A DNA stretch of 60,145 bases from Anaerostipes butyraticus (GCF_016586355.1 NZ_BLYI01000030.1:1-60145), one strand, 5' to 3'. Positions 1-8,299 are shown, counted from the stretch's first letter. The notes: generated by a model from the sequence alone, not told the origin. A program made the numbers and translations.

Positions 1-81
1 CCTGAAGCCGTGGGTACCATTGAGGTATTCCATAAGAATATGCTCTTTTTCTTCGTAGGAATACTTATGTTTATATGCCAT
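1..81 (-). CDS. Transposase N-terminus, IS3 OrfA-like (partial)
   Basis: The first 27 codons of a gene that runs off the left edge on the minus strand; it begins MAYKHKYSYEEKEHILMEYL. The basic, aromatic start with a YSYEEKE-ILMEYLNG stretch resembles the first helix of IS3-family OrfA helix-turn-helix proteins, which bind the IS ends. A ribosome site (GGGAG) lies 8-9 bases upstream of the ATG and is part of the inverted repeat at 91-139. Only the N-terminus is visible, so the IS family is tentative. Confidence 0.6.
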   Translation of the reverse strand, partial: MAYKHKYSYEEKEHILMEYLNGTHGFR

Positions 82-90
82 AATAATACT

Positions 91-139
91 CCCTTCTAAG
101 TGACAAGTTTTTATTATTTCACTTGTCTACCTAGAAGGG
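91..139. repeat. IS-end inverted repeat that can mask the transposase RBS
   Basis: Arm 91-108 (CCCTTCTAAGTGACAAGT) pairs with arm 121-139 (ACTTGTC-TACC-TAGAAGGG) around a 12-base AT loop. In the minus-strand transcript the arm holding AGAAGGGAG is the transposase ribosome site, so readthrough RNA entering from outside the element would fold it into a stem. RBS sequestration of this kind is known for several IS families. The other arm places an identical AGAAGGGAG ahead of the plus-strand ATG at 150. Confidence 0.6.
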
Positions 140-149
140 AGCATATCAG

Positions 150-548
150 ATGGTATTGTCCATGGTATTTTTATTCACTGCCTGCAGCGGGGGAGGCAGT
201 TCATCCGGAACGCAGAGCGAAAACACAACGGAAGCGTCCGGCGCATCTGACGCTTCAACAGATACCGCGGCAGATGATACTGTAAAAGCCGATGGAAATA
301 TTTTAGTTGCTTATTATTCCCATACCGGCAATACAGAAGCAGCAGTTAAACAAATTGCGGATCTGACGGATGGAGATCTTGCCCAGATTCAGCGAAAGGA
401 AGACTATCAGGATCTTCAGACGGAAGCGAAAGAAGAGATCGATCAGGGCGTCCGGCCGGAAATTACAGTGGATGTGGAAAATGTGGAAGATTATGATACG
501 ATTTTTGTGGGATATCCTAAACTGGAGCAGGGTTTTGCCCGTGTATAG
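150..548 (+). pseudogene. Flavodoxin-like lipoprotein, N-terminal fragment
   Basis: The fragment opens with a clipped lipoprotein signal (VLSMVFLFTAC, lipobox FTAC), an STE-rich linker, then a flavodoxin start with the phosphate-loop motif SHTGNTE and strands down to YDTIFVGYP. Full-length relatives, including the intact copy at 660, continue from VGYP into IWW. Here codons after 518 read KLEQGFARV and stop. The missing half is found at 7235-7459. The basic n-region of the signal peptide is also lost to the IS end on the left, although an ATG and ribosome site remain. The product, if made, could not complete the FMN fold. Confidence 0.8.
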
Positions 549-549
549 A

Positions 550-620
550 GTGTATAGCGTTTGAAAAATGAGATAGAAAACTACGCTATACACAAATAGA
601 AAGACATACTGTGTATAGCG
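550..620. repeat. Three copies of GTGTATAGCG near the left element end
   Basis: The exact 10-mer GTGTATAGCG occurs at 550-559 and 611-620 on the plus strand and as CGCTATACAC at 584-593. A related CGCTATA lies at 7191-7197, about 40 bases from the right junction. Inverted and direct copies at an element end resemble recombinase arm or core sites. They could also be an operator for the flavodoxin gene at 660. Confidence 0.55.
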
Positions 621-659
621 ATGATATAGATCAAGAAAGAGTGAAAGGAGACTCTAAGC

Positions 660-1331
660 ATGAAAAAGAGATTATTATCATTACTTATTGCAGGTGTTAT
701 GACAGCAGGTTTGCTGAGTGGATGTGGTGCTTCAGAAGATACTCAGGATCAGAGTGACAGTACGGCACAGTCAGATCAGTCTGCAGATGAAACAAGTTCA
801 GATACAGAAGCGAATACGGAGGATACGTCAGACGGCGGTACATCAGATGGAAAAATGCTGGTGGTATACTATTCCGCAACAGGAAATACAGAAGCAGTGG
901 CAAACTATATTGCGGATGCTACAGGAGGAGATTTATTTGAACTAGAGCCGGTAGAACCTTATACAGACGACGATTTGAATTATAATGATGAGAACAGTCG
1001 CGTGTCTCAGGAATATGCGGATGAAAGTCTGAGAGATGTGGAACTGGTTTCTGCGACGGTAGAAGGATTTGATGAGTACGAAAATATTTTTGTGGGTTAT
1101 CCTATCTGGTGGCAAGTAGCTGCATGGCCGGTAAATCAGTTTATTGAGAATAATGATTTTACTGGAAAAACGGTGATTCCATTCTGCACATCGGCGTCTT
1201 CTGGAATCGGTGACAGTGGCACATTATTAGAGGAAATGGCAGGATCAGGTAACTGGTTAGAAGGGGAGAGATTCCGGTCAAGTGCTTCGGAAGAGGATGT
1301 TGTAGCTTGGGTGGGCAGCCTGGGATTGTAA
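660..1331 (+). CDS. Flavodoxin-domain lipoprotein
   Basis: 223 residues. A lipoprotein signal peptide (KKRLLSLLIAGVMTAG, lipobox LSGC, Cys22) leads into an acidic Ser/Thr/Asp linker of about 40 residues. The flavodoxin domain (about 66-223) has the FMN phosphate loop SATGNTEAVA and the flavin-loop motif VGYPIWW. It is therefore predicted to be tethered outside the membrane and to bind FMN for electron transfer; its partner is unknown. The ribosome site AAAGGAG precedes the ATG. It is a paralogue of the broken gene on either side of the insertion and may be cargo or a surviving tandem copy. Confidence 0.85.
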   Translation: MKKRLLSLLIAGVMTAGLLSGCGASEDTQDQSDSTAQSDQSADETSSDTEANTEDTSDGGTSDGKMLVVYYSATGNTEAVANYIADATGGDLFELEPVEPYTDDDLNYNDENSRVSQEYADESLRDVELVSATVEGFDEYENIFVGYPIWWQVAAWPVNQFIENNDFTGKTVIPFCTSASSGIGDSGTLLEEMAGSGNWLEGERFRSSASEEDVVAWVGSLGL

Positions 1332-1345
1332 TTGAATAGGTGATT

Positions 1346-1381
1346 AAAAAAGCATGATTCGGGAACGGGTCATGCTTTTTT
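1346..1381 (+). terminator. Rho-independent terminator after the flavodoxin gene
   Basis: Stem AAAAAGCATGA (1346-1356) pairs with TCATGCTTTTT (1370-1380), closing a 13-base loop and ending in a T run. It separates the flavodoxin gene from the defence operon. Confidence 0.8.
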
Positions 1382-1471
1382 AGAAACGACAAATAAGAAG
1401 AAGTCTTGTAGATATGGTCAGATGCTTGTAGCTTTGCAGGCTTTGGAGTATAATGACATTGTATGGAAAAT

Positions 1472-1499
1472 TTGACCTTTTTAGCAATTAGTATAACAT
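1472..1499 (+). promoter_or_regulatory. Candidate promoter of the ABC-3C operon
   Basis: TTGACC (1472-1477) is followed after 16 bases by TAACAT (1494-1499); an alternative TATAAC at 1492 gives a poor 14-base gap. It lies just ahead of the first defence gene and after a terminator, so some promoter is expected here. Confidence 0.4.
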
Positions 1500-1523
1500 G
1501 GATTTAAAAGGTGAATGACGAAT

Positions 1524-2615
1524 ATGAAAACAAGACCAATTTTGACTCCCAAAAAACCGAAAGATGCATCCCGTATATTTGATACTACAGAGCCTTTGTT
1601 AAGACTTAGAAATATGGGGGATGATGAATTTGAGCGTGTAGTTGGAGAGTGGGCCTATTCTTGTTTAAGAAGTTCAAAAAAGTATAGTAATGTAGCTTTG
1701 CTGGGAGGATCTGGGGATTCTGGAAGAGATTTGGTTGCTTACATTGATTCGGATATGAAAAAATTTGATATTTATCAATGCAAGCGGTATAATAAGCCAT
1801 TGTCACCATCAGTTTATATGATTGAATTCGGGAAGTTGTGTTATTATACGTTTATAGGGGAATATAGTGTACCGCGGAAATATTATATAGTGGCAAGTAA
1901 TGGAATTGGTAATTTGCTAAGAAGTTTAATAGAGAATCCTTCAGAAATAAACCTAAAATTGATTGAGGAATGGGATGAAAAATGCGGAAAGAAAGGACAG
2001 ATTATTTCAAAAGGGATACAATTAACAGATGAACTAAAAAAGTATATTGAAGAATTCGATTTTTCGATTGTTTCAGATATATCCCCCATAACGTTGATAG
2101 AGGATTTTAGTAGCTCGGTGTGGTATAAATATCATTTTGGGGGAGGCTTAAAAAGACGTCCGAAATTTGAAAAGCCATCAGAAACATTACAGGCAGAAGA
2201 GAAGAAATTACCTTATGTTAGACAATTGCTACAGGTATATTCTAAGGAAGCAAAACAGGAATTTAAAACGCAAGAGGAACTAAAGCAGGAGCAAGGGTTC
2301 TATAGACATTTTTTACGACAGAGAGAAGGTTTTTTCTCGGCACAATCATTAAAAAGATTTGTAAGAGACGAATTAGTTGATGAAGAAAGCTATGAACAAT
2401 TAAAAGAACAGGTAGAATATGGTGTAATGGATATATATGAGCGTGAATATGATAGCGAGTTAGAACGAGTGAAAAACACTACACAACAGGCAAATACATT
2501 ATCTATTAGTACTGATGAAATAAAAAATGTTACTATACAAGATAAGACGGGAATGTGTCACGAACTTGTAAACGAGGATCGATTAACATGGAGTGAAATA
2601 AGTGAAAATATATAA
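1524..2615 (+). CDS. ABC-3C system effector with PD-(D/E)XK nuclease domain
   Basis: 363 residues. An N-terminal restriction-endonuclease-like domain carries the Mrr-type signature GGSGDSGRDLVAY followed by DIYQCKRY, giving putative catalytic Asp69 and the QxK pair at about 85-87, with an upstream acidic EFERVV helix. The C-terminal half is helical and charged and has no recognised enzyme motif; in ABC-3C (ABC three-component) conflict systems this region couples the effector to the ATPase. The ATG at 1524 is preferred over 1515 because AAAAGGTGA ends at 1513, right against the earlier ATG. The stop overlaps the next gene by 14 bases, so the genes are probably coupled. Cleavage of invader DNA is inferred. 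Confidence 0.7.
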   Translation: MKTRPILTPKKPKDASRIFDTTEPLLRLRNMGDDEFERVVGEWAYSCLRSSKKYSNVALLGGSGDSGRDLVAYIDSDMKKFDIYQCKRYNKPLSPSVYMIEFGKLCYYTFIGEYSVPRKYYIVASNGIGNLLRSLIENPSEINLKLIEEWDEKCGKKGQIISKGIQLTDELKKYIEEFDFSIVSDISPITLIEDFSSSVWYKYHFGGGLKRRPKFEKPSETLQAEEKKLPYVRQLLQVYSKEAKQEFKTQEELKQEQGFYRHFLRQREGFFSAQSLKRFVRDELVDEESYEQLKEQVEYGVMDIYEREYDSELERVKNTTQQANTLSISTDEIKNVTIQDKTGMCHELVNEDRLTWSEISENI

Positions 2616-3060
2616 TACTAATGCAGAAATAGGGTGCAGAATATTACTATTGTTGGGAAGCGTAAAGGGACCATGTTCAGTTGAAAGGTTGAGCTATTAT
2701 GACTACTTTTCTTTACATCTTAATGATTTAATAGATGGGTGTGAGGGCCTACATCCATCAAATCCTAATCATTCGTCTGAAATCATCATAAAAAGAAAAA
2801 CTATTAAAAATGCGATAACATATTTGATAAGCAAAGGTTTGCTTACAGTTGTTTACAGTGCTTCTGGATTTAAGTACAAAAATACGAACTTGGCAGATCG
2901 TCTGATAGAATTGCTAGATAATACCTATTCATTGAAGTATAAGAAATGTGTTATAGAAGTTGACAAATTTTTCCGAGATATGCAAGATGACGATATAACA
3001 AAATATGTAAGAAACAATATCGGAAAATGGGTCGGACAATTTGAAAGTGAAAGGGACTAA
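2602..3060 (+). CDS. ABC-3C middle component-like protein
   Basis: 152 residues with a GTG start and GGAG at about 2590. The protein is small and largely helical, with a likely winged-helix-type segment (KNAITYLISKGLLTVVYSAS, about 73-92). I recognise it mainly by position and size: three-component ABC conflict systems carry a small middle component between effector and ATPase. It overlaps the effector gene and ends one base before the ATPase start. No catalytic motif is seen. Confidence 0.6.
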   Translation: MKIYNTNAEIGCRILLLLGSVKGPCSVERLSYYDYFSLHLNDLIDGCEGLHPSNPNHSSEIIIKRKTIKNAITYLISKGLLTVVYSASGFKYKNTNLADRLIELLDNTYSLKYKKCVIEVDKFFRDMQDDDITKYVRNNIGKWVGQFESERD

Positions 3061-3061
3061 A

Positions 3062-4918
3062 ATGCATAGCAGATTGATATTAAAGAAGCTAATATTGACA
3101 GGAGATGGAAAACAGGATGCTGTTATCGATTTTCATGAAGGATTAAATGTTATTGCAGGAGCCTCGGATACTGGAAAGTCATTTGCATTTGAGTGTATAA
3201 ATTTTATTTTGGGCTCAAGTGAAGTTCCATCATGTCCACCAGAAGCAAAAGGTTATCAGACTGTATTTATAGAAATTAAAGATTCATGTCAACAGGAAGT
3301 TTTTACTTTAAAACGCGATTTTTCAAAAGATAATTATAAATCAATTTTTATTTGCTATTCTGCGTACAAAGATATTAGACAGGGCACTTTTGAAAAGTTG
3401 TCAGTATCACATAAAGCAAAAAAAAGTCTATCCAAAAAGCTATTAGATATGTGTGATTGCCCATATGAAACGGTGATAGCTAAAAAGGCAAAAGGAACTA
3501 CTCAGAGTTTTACATTTAGATCGTTTATTCCTATGATAATGATGGGAGAATTGCGGGTAACAGAAAAGCATTCAGCTATTTATAGAATAAATCCAAAAGG
3601 AAGTAATTCTTCTACGGCAGAATTGACATCATTTCAAACGGTTATTTCTGGTAGAGATTATGAAAAGAAAGAGAAAGAAGTCAGTCCTGAAATTATAAAA
3701 GCAAAACTTAGAGGGCAAATTGAAGAACTAAGTTACATGATAGATGAGTTGAGAACTGAAAATGCAGGTTTAGAAGTTCAGGATAAAATAAGAGATGGAC
3801 AGGACATTGTAGAAAAAATAAAGGAAATCAACGAATTTATCGATTGTAAAAAGGAAGAAGTTAAAAAATATGAAACTGAGTATGAGCAACTTCAAAGTAA
3901 AAGCGGCGAAATAAGAAGAAAAATATTTAGATTAAATGACAATATAGATAAATTCCATTTATTGAAGAAAAATTATTTGTCTGATTTGGAAAGATTGGAA
4001 TTTATTTTTGATGCACATGATTTAACACAACAGTTGATTGATGTTGAATGTCCGATATGCCATTCCCCTATGCGGGTAGAAGACGCGGAAAGTTCGAATG
4101 ATTATTTTATTGCATTATCTAGTGAAAGGACAAAAATTCAAATCCAGATTTCAGAGTTAGATGATACGATTTTAGATCTGCAAAATGAAGTAAAGGAAAA
4201 GGAAAGGTCTCTTGAAGACATAACATTAAAGAGCGAGTTAATATCTCAGGAACTTAATGCTATATTGTTGCCGATTATTTCAGAGAAAGTTGCAGAAGTT
4301 CAAGCATTACTTGATATTCAAGAGCAGGTAAATATTGTTTTGAGAAATAGTGAAAAAGTTAAAAAATATAATGATAGAATATCTGAGTTGACAAATAAGA
4401 TAGATAATACAAAAGCAGATAAAGGAAATGAAATAGAGCCTGTTGCAGAATCGTATTTAACGGGATTGTGCAATGAGATTTCTGCTTTATTAAAAGAATG
4501 TAATTTTATTGGTAAAGAAGAAAAAGTGGAGTTTAATAATAGAACCCATGATCTTGAAATAGATGGTAAACCAAAGGCTTCTTATGGAAAAGGAGCTAGA
4601 GCGATTATTAATTCTGTTTTTTTGTTGGGGATAATGAATTATTGCTTAGAACGAGATTTGTGTCATCCAGGGGTAGTAGTTTTAGATTCACCGTTGACAA
4701 CATATAAGGAAAAGGATAAGAAAAATGGAGAAAATGACGAGAGTGTAGGACGAGGTATAAAAGAAAAATTCTATAAAATGCTTGCAGATGAAGGGACTTC
4801 AAAGCAGATAATAATTTTTGATAATGAAGAGCCGGATGAAGAAGTGAAAGGAAAGATAAATTATTTGCATTTTTCTGGGGAAGCAAAGATTGGAAGGAAA
4901 GGATTTATACCTGAATGA
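3062..4918 (+). CDS. ABC-3C ATPase, RecN/Rad50-like (DUF3732-type)
   Basis: 618 residues. Walker A is GASDTGKS (33-40). Two long coiled-coil arms (about 220-310 and 350-470) flank a zinc-hook-like ECPICHSPM at about 328-336. The C-terminal lobe holds an ABC-signature-like SYGKGARA (about 505) and Walker B VVVLDSPLTTY (about 536-546). This is the SMC/Rad50 layout and is expected to sense DNA and drive the linked nuclease. The start is the ATG at 3062, after AAAGGGA; upstream in-frame TTG codons lie inside the preceding gene. Low GC and A-rich codons set the three genes apart from the chromosome and suggest transfer. Confidence 0.75.
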   Translation: MHSRLILKKLILTGDGKQDAVIDFHEGLNVIAGASDTGKSFAFECINFILGSSEVPSCPPEAKGYQTVFIEIKDSCQQEVFTLKRDFSKDNYKSIFICYSAYKDIRQGTFEKLSVSHKAKKSLSKKLLDMCDCPYETVIAKKAKGTTQSFTFRSFIPMIMMGELRVTEKHSAIYRINPKGSNSSTAELTSFQTVISGRDYEKKEKEVSPEIIKAKLRGQIEELSYMIDELRTENAGLEVQDKIRDGQDIVEKIKEINEFIDCKKEEVKKYETEYEQLQSKSGEIRRKIFRLNDNIDKFHLLKKNYLSDLERLEFIFDAHDLTQQLIDVECPICHSPMRVEDAESSNDYFIALSSERTKIQIQISELDDTILDLQNEVKEKERSLEDITLKSELISQELNAILLPIISEKVAEVQALLDIQEQVNIVLRNSEKVKKYNDRISELTNKIDNTKADKGNEIEPVAESYLTGLCNEISALLKECNFIGKEEKVEFNNRTHDLEIDGKPKASYGKGARAIINSVFLLGIMNYCLERDLCHPGVVVLDSPLTTYKEKDKKNGENDESVGRGIKEKFYKMLADEGTSKQIIIFDNEEPDEEVKGKINYLHFSGEAKIGRKGFIPE

Positions 4919-5352
4919 ATCAAATAGATTAATAAGTATATATGGGGACAAGTGTATAAGTCCACAAAACTTGTAGAAGATGGTCTAAGTCTTATACTAT
5001 CGAGTTAGTTTGTGTTACGTGAAAAAATGCTTTCTGATAGCATAGTTGACACAGGGTGTCTGGCTGCAATTTCAAAAGCAAAAATGTCTTAATCACATCA
5101 TTTTATATGGTCATTTGTGCAAAACTTATTCGACACGGAAATTATTTCATAAAAGTGTTTGTGGATACTATGAATGATATGGTATCACATTTTGGAGCAT
5201 TAGGACATTTTAAATGATCAAAATGTCCTAATAAACAACTAATTAAATGTCCTATAAGATGATTCTTTGGAGAAAAAGGGCTTGTCGAGCGTATTGGCAG
5301 CCGCAAATCAGGACAATGGATTATAAAATAGGATTTTACTCAGAGAAAAGAT
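4919..5352. other. Non-coding stretch with AAATGTCCTA repeats and a possible gene remnant
   Basis: No intact gene. AAATGTCCTA occurs at 5221-5230 and 5245-5254 (24-base step) and inverted at 5201-5210, giving a perfect 11-bp stem TAGGACATTTT/AAAATGTCCTA around 8 bases. Downstream, codons ending at the TAG near 5331 read GEKGLVERIGSRKSGQWIIK. That looks like the C-terminal winged helix of AlbA/RecG-like ATP-binding proteins, so a decayed gene may have stood here. Confidence 0.4.
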
Positions 5353-7134
5353 ATGAAGAAAAAACTTCCGCTTAATCAGGAAATCTATCTGCCGGAATAT
5401 CTCAGCGGTACTGTTGCCAGATCTTTTGAGAAAGAATCAGACCAGAGAATACTGTACTGGGATTTCAGCAAAGCTCTTGATGAAAAGCTTAAAATGCAGA
5501 TAGAATTACTTCTGAACGAGATTGCAAAATCAATAAAAAATCGAGAAGAGAGACGAAACAGGTACTTGCTTCCACTCAAGTGCCTGTTTTGCTATGCTGA
5601 AAAAAGTGGATTGAAAGATATTATGAAAATGGAGAAAGCTCAGGAACAGGAATACTCTCTCATGCTTAAGCGGGAATATGGCAATCTCTGTTTGAGTCCA
5701 AAGAAATTCATCCTATTTTGCCGCAAGTTGTTGTTTCTGGAATCTAAGAATATAGACTGGGAGGCTAACGTCTGGTTTACGGAAAGACTGAATATTTCAT
5801 CAGAGAGATATAGCCGTAGTAATGCCGTGGAGAGTTTTTCCTTTTTAGACATTCATTTTCATGAGAATCGTCAGGGCCTGCAAAGATACCTGAAATATCT
5901 TTTGACAGTTACGTCTTTAAATTTAGGAACCATTCGTATTCATCATACCTATATTAAAGAATTTTTAAGATTTCTAGAAGATGGTGGAAAGGTCATAACA
6001 GATATTGATCGTAATTCTATGGAAGAATATTTAAAAAGCCTGTCCATGAGTCGTATTACAGCTTAGAGTTATAATAATAAGCTGAAGATCATTTCAACAT
6101 TTTTACATTATCTGCATGTGACAGATTATATTGGAAAGTTTTCAAATCCGATTCCACTGTATTATAAGAAGAGTTATCCGGGGGTAAATGAAATTGATAA
6201 CCTGGATCAAAAATTGAATCTGCTGATAGCTCATCTTGGAGAATTTCTGGAGAATCTGCGGATTATGAGCCTCATTCTGCTTACTACAGGTATAAAAAAG
6301 GGCCAACTGTTTCTTTTGAGAAATGCAGATTTTTACTATAAAGATGAGAATAGTTGGATGAAGGTACCGGATACCGCCAGAAGTATACCAATTCCGGATA
6401 TTTTGCATTGGCTTGTTCTGAGATATTCGGATAGAAATCACATATCTGTGGAAAACCTGCTTTTCCTGAATAACGGCAAAAGGTTTACTGCTGAAAGATT
6501 TCAAAATGCGATTATGAAACAATGCAGAAAGTCCGGTATTTTGACGGATGTGTATGTGTTTAAAGGTAATGGCTATCAAAAAGAAGTGCGTAAAGCATTT
6601 TATAGAAGTGGCACTTCGATTCAGGTAATCCGTGATTATATGGGTTATCAAACAGATGAAATTGTAAAGAAAAATATCGGATTGCTGGATGAAGAACTGG
6701 TGAAAAAGTCGATGGAGTATTATGCAAAAATGGAAAGCAGCCTGGGAGGAAATTTACTGATGGCAAAATACGATAAGATGAATGAGGCTAATCGGCAGGA
6801 AAGCAGAAGAAAAATTGAACTTGCTGTAGAAGAAATACGTAGAGCTGCTTCAGCGGGGAAAGATCTATCAGTGTCTGAAGTTTCAGAAAATACAGGACTG
6901 TCCAGAGGCTTTTTTTACAAGAACGAAGAAGTAAAGTCTGTGCTAGAGGAAGAGCGCGAAAAGATAGATCAAGGTAAATTGGCGCAGATTAAGCGGGAAG
7001 TTCGTGAGAAAAGCATGGAGAAACAGGTGGAAATCTATCAGAATGAGATAAAAAAGTTGTTGGAAGAAAATGAACGATTGAAAAAAGAGAATATAATGCT
7101 GACAAGAAAACTGGAAAGGTTGACAATGAAATAG
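5353..7134 (+). pseudogene. Tn554-like tyrosine recombinase fused to a TnpC-like domain, interrupted by a TAG
   Basis: One reading frame of 593 codons, broken by TAG at 6064-6066 (ITA-stop-SYNNKLK). Before the stop lies a core-binding region; after it, a tyrosine-recombinase catalytic-like domain followed by a C-terminal piece of about 130 residues with the helix-turn-helix LSVSEVSENTGLSRGFFYKN and a coiled coil, as in Tn554 TnpC/DUF6262 proteins. The usual R, HxxR, H and Y positions read TGIKKGQL, KEVRKAF, MGYQT and KKNIG, so only one Arg clearly remains. Both the stop and the missing residues argue against activity unless a partner recombinase acts in trans. Confidence 0.65.
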
Positions 7135-7234
7135 GGGATCAGATTATCAGAAAGCATGAGAATGCTGAAAAAGTGTGTATTGTGTTAAAACGCTATAAAA
7201 CAAGTGTTTTTAATAAATTATCCGATTTTATACC

Positions 7235-7459
7235 CCAATCTGGTGGAATGAAGTGCCGGCAATGATCGGAACATTTCTGGATTCCTATGATTTTTCAGGG
7301 AAAACTCTTGTTCCATTCTGCACCAGCGCCAGTGACAGGATTGACAACAGTTTGCACATCTTCAGCGAACTGTGTCCAGATGCCAATATTGCAGAAGGAC
7401 TGACAGCAAATGATGACGCGGACATTGAGCCGTGGCTGCAAAAAACAGGGGCCGTTTAA
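7235..7459 (+). pseudogene. Flavodoxin C-terminal fragment (other half of the split gene)
   Basis: In-frame codons from about 7235 read IWWNEVPAMIGTFL, then FSGKTLVPFCTSASD, matching the second half of flavodoxin lipoproteins (compare GKTVIPFCTSASSGIG in the intact copy at 660). It has no start of its own, and no signal peptide or phosphate loop. It complements the fragment ending at 518. A short GC-rich hairpin (GGGGCC 7448-7453, GGCCCC 7462-7467) overlaps the stop and may end transcription. Confidence 0.8.
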
Positions 7460-7485
7460 GGGGCCCCGTTTGTATGTATATGAAA

Positions 7486-8196
7486 TTAGGATTCAGATAC
7501 CATTCCGGTTCTGCGGTAAGCAATGTATAGGTGTCCAAGGAAATGTTTCAGAGCCACCCAGTTGGATTCTGCCCAGACAAGAAAAGATCCGGTCAGGATC
7601 GGAAGGAAGCAGATCCATGCGCCGATCAGTCCAAACTGACGGCATGAAAGATAGGAAATCACAACGCCAATATGGAAGAAAGCCAGCACTTTGCCGAAAA
7701 ATTCTCCCTTGTGGAGAGCTTTCGGATCTTTGCTGCATAGATATTCCGTCAGAGATGTAATGAACTGACGGAGATTGTTTGTTGAAAAAATACTGGATGC
7801 AGTATAGCCGTCAGCCCCGGAAAAAGAACACCACTGAATCGCCATGGCAAAAAACAGCGGATACAGGGCAATGAAGTCATTCAGATCAGATGGCAGCAGG
7901 CCGGTGATCAGCACGGCAGCGGCATCGACTCCCAGGCTGAAAGGCTTCATAGGCAGCCTGGTGTATTTGGGGAGAATGACGGTCAGGGACAGGGCAGCCG
8001 CATAGACTGCAAGTCCGATGATCCGGATCAGCCAGTCGGAATCCGGGTGTCCGGCAGTATCCATGGCAATAGAGATCAGATTGGAGGTCTGGGCGGAACC
8101 AAAAAGATCATGGTGGTTCAGAATCGCGAACCCGCCGAGAAATCCTCCGATTACAGCCATATTAAGATGAATCCAGCGTTGTAAATTTGATTTCAT
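7486..8196 (-). CDS. DUF1275 (YoaK-like) membrane protein
   Basis: 236 residues with about six hydrophobic segments. The N-terminal motif GGFLGGFAILNHHDLFGSAQTSN matches the DUF1275 pattern in which a small-residue helix is followed by an aromatic-rich turn and the QTxN signature. A second family block, CSFSGADGYTASS with TNNLRQF, lies near 125-145. The family's substrate is unknown. The gene is divergent from the LysR gene at 8321 across about 124 bases, a layout in which the LysR protein often controls the neighbour. Confidence 0.75.
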   Translation of the reverse strand: MKSNLQRWIHLNMAVIGGFLGGFAILNHHDLFGSAQTSNLISIAMDTAGHPDSDWLIRIIGLAVYAAALSLTVILPKYTRLPMKPFSLGVDAAAVLITGLLPSDLNDFIALYPLFFAMAIQWCSFSGADGYTASSIFSTNNLRQFITSLTEYLCSKDPKALHKGEFFGKVLAFFHIGVVISYLSCRQFGLIGAWICFLPILTGSFLVWAESNWVALKHFLGHLYIAYRRTGMVSES

Positions 8197-8278
8197 ATTT
8201 TATCCTGCTTTCAAATTTTCTTTCTTTGCTATTATAGTTCGCAGAAGGAATGTTGTAAAATTGATATTTTGCTTATAT

Positions 8279-8299
8279 AATATAAAAATAATTTATATT
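8279..8299. promoter_or_regulatory. Palindromic LysR-type operator candidate
   Basis: A perfect inverted repeat AATATAAA-N5-TTTATATT lies in the gap between the divergent DUF1275 and lysR genes, about 20 bases ahead of the lysR start. It contains the T-N11-A geometry typical of LysR sites. AT-rich promoters can give such symmetry by chance. Confidence 0.45.

Larger units (their letters stand above)
518..7234. mobile_element. Tn554-like defence-carrying insertion splitting a flavodoxin gene
   Basis: Limits are inferred from where the flavodoxin frame breaks (GYP at 510-518) and resumes (IWWNEVPAM from about 7235). The two halves sum to a normal flavodoxin domain of about 150 residues with no overlap, as expected for insertion or replacement rather than duplication. 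Contents in order: terminal repeats, an intact flavodoxin lipoprotein, a three-gene ABC-3C system and a Tn554-like recombinase gene with an internal stop. No clear target duplication is visible, which fits tyrosine-recombinase elements. Exact ends need an empty-site genome. Confidence 0.6.

Noticed and set aside
4919-5352. Possible CRISPR-like repeats upstream of the recombinase
   Set aside because: Only three 10-base copies with mixed orientation and uneven gaps; no array and no cas gene in the window.
7410-7760. Plus-strand frame after the flavodoxin fragment
   Set aside because: Lies mostly opposite the DUF1275 gene and has no ribosome site.
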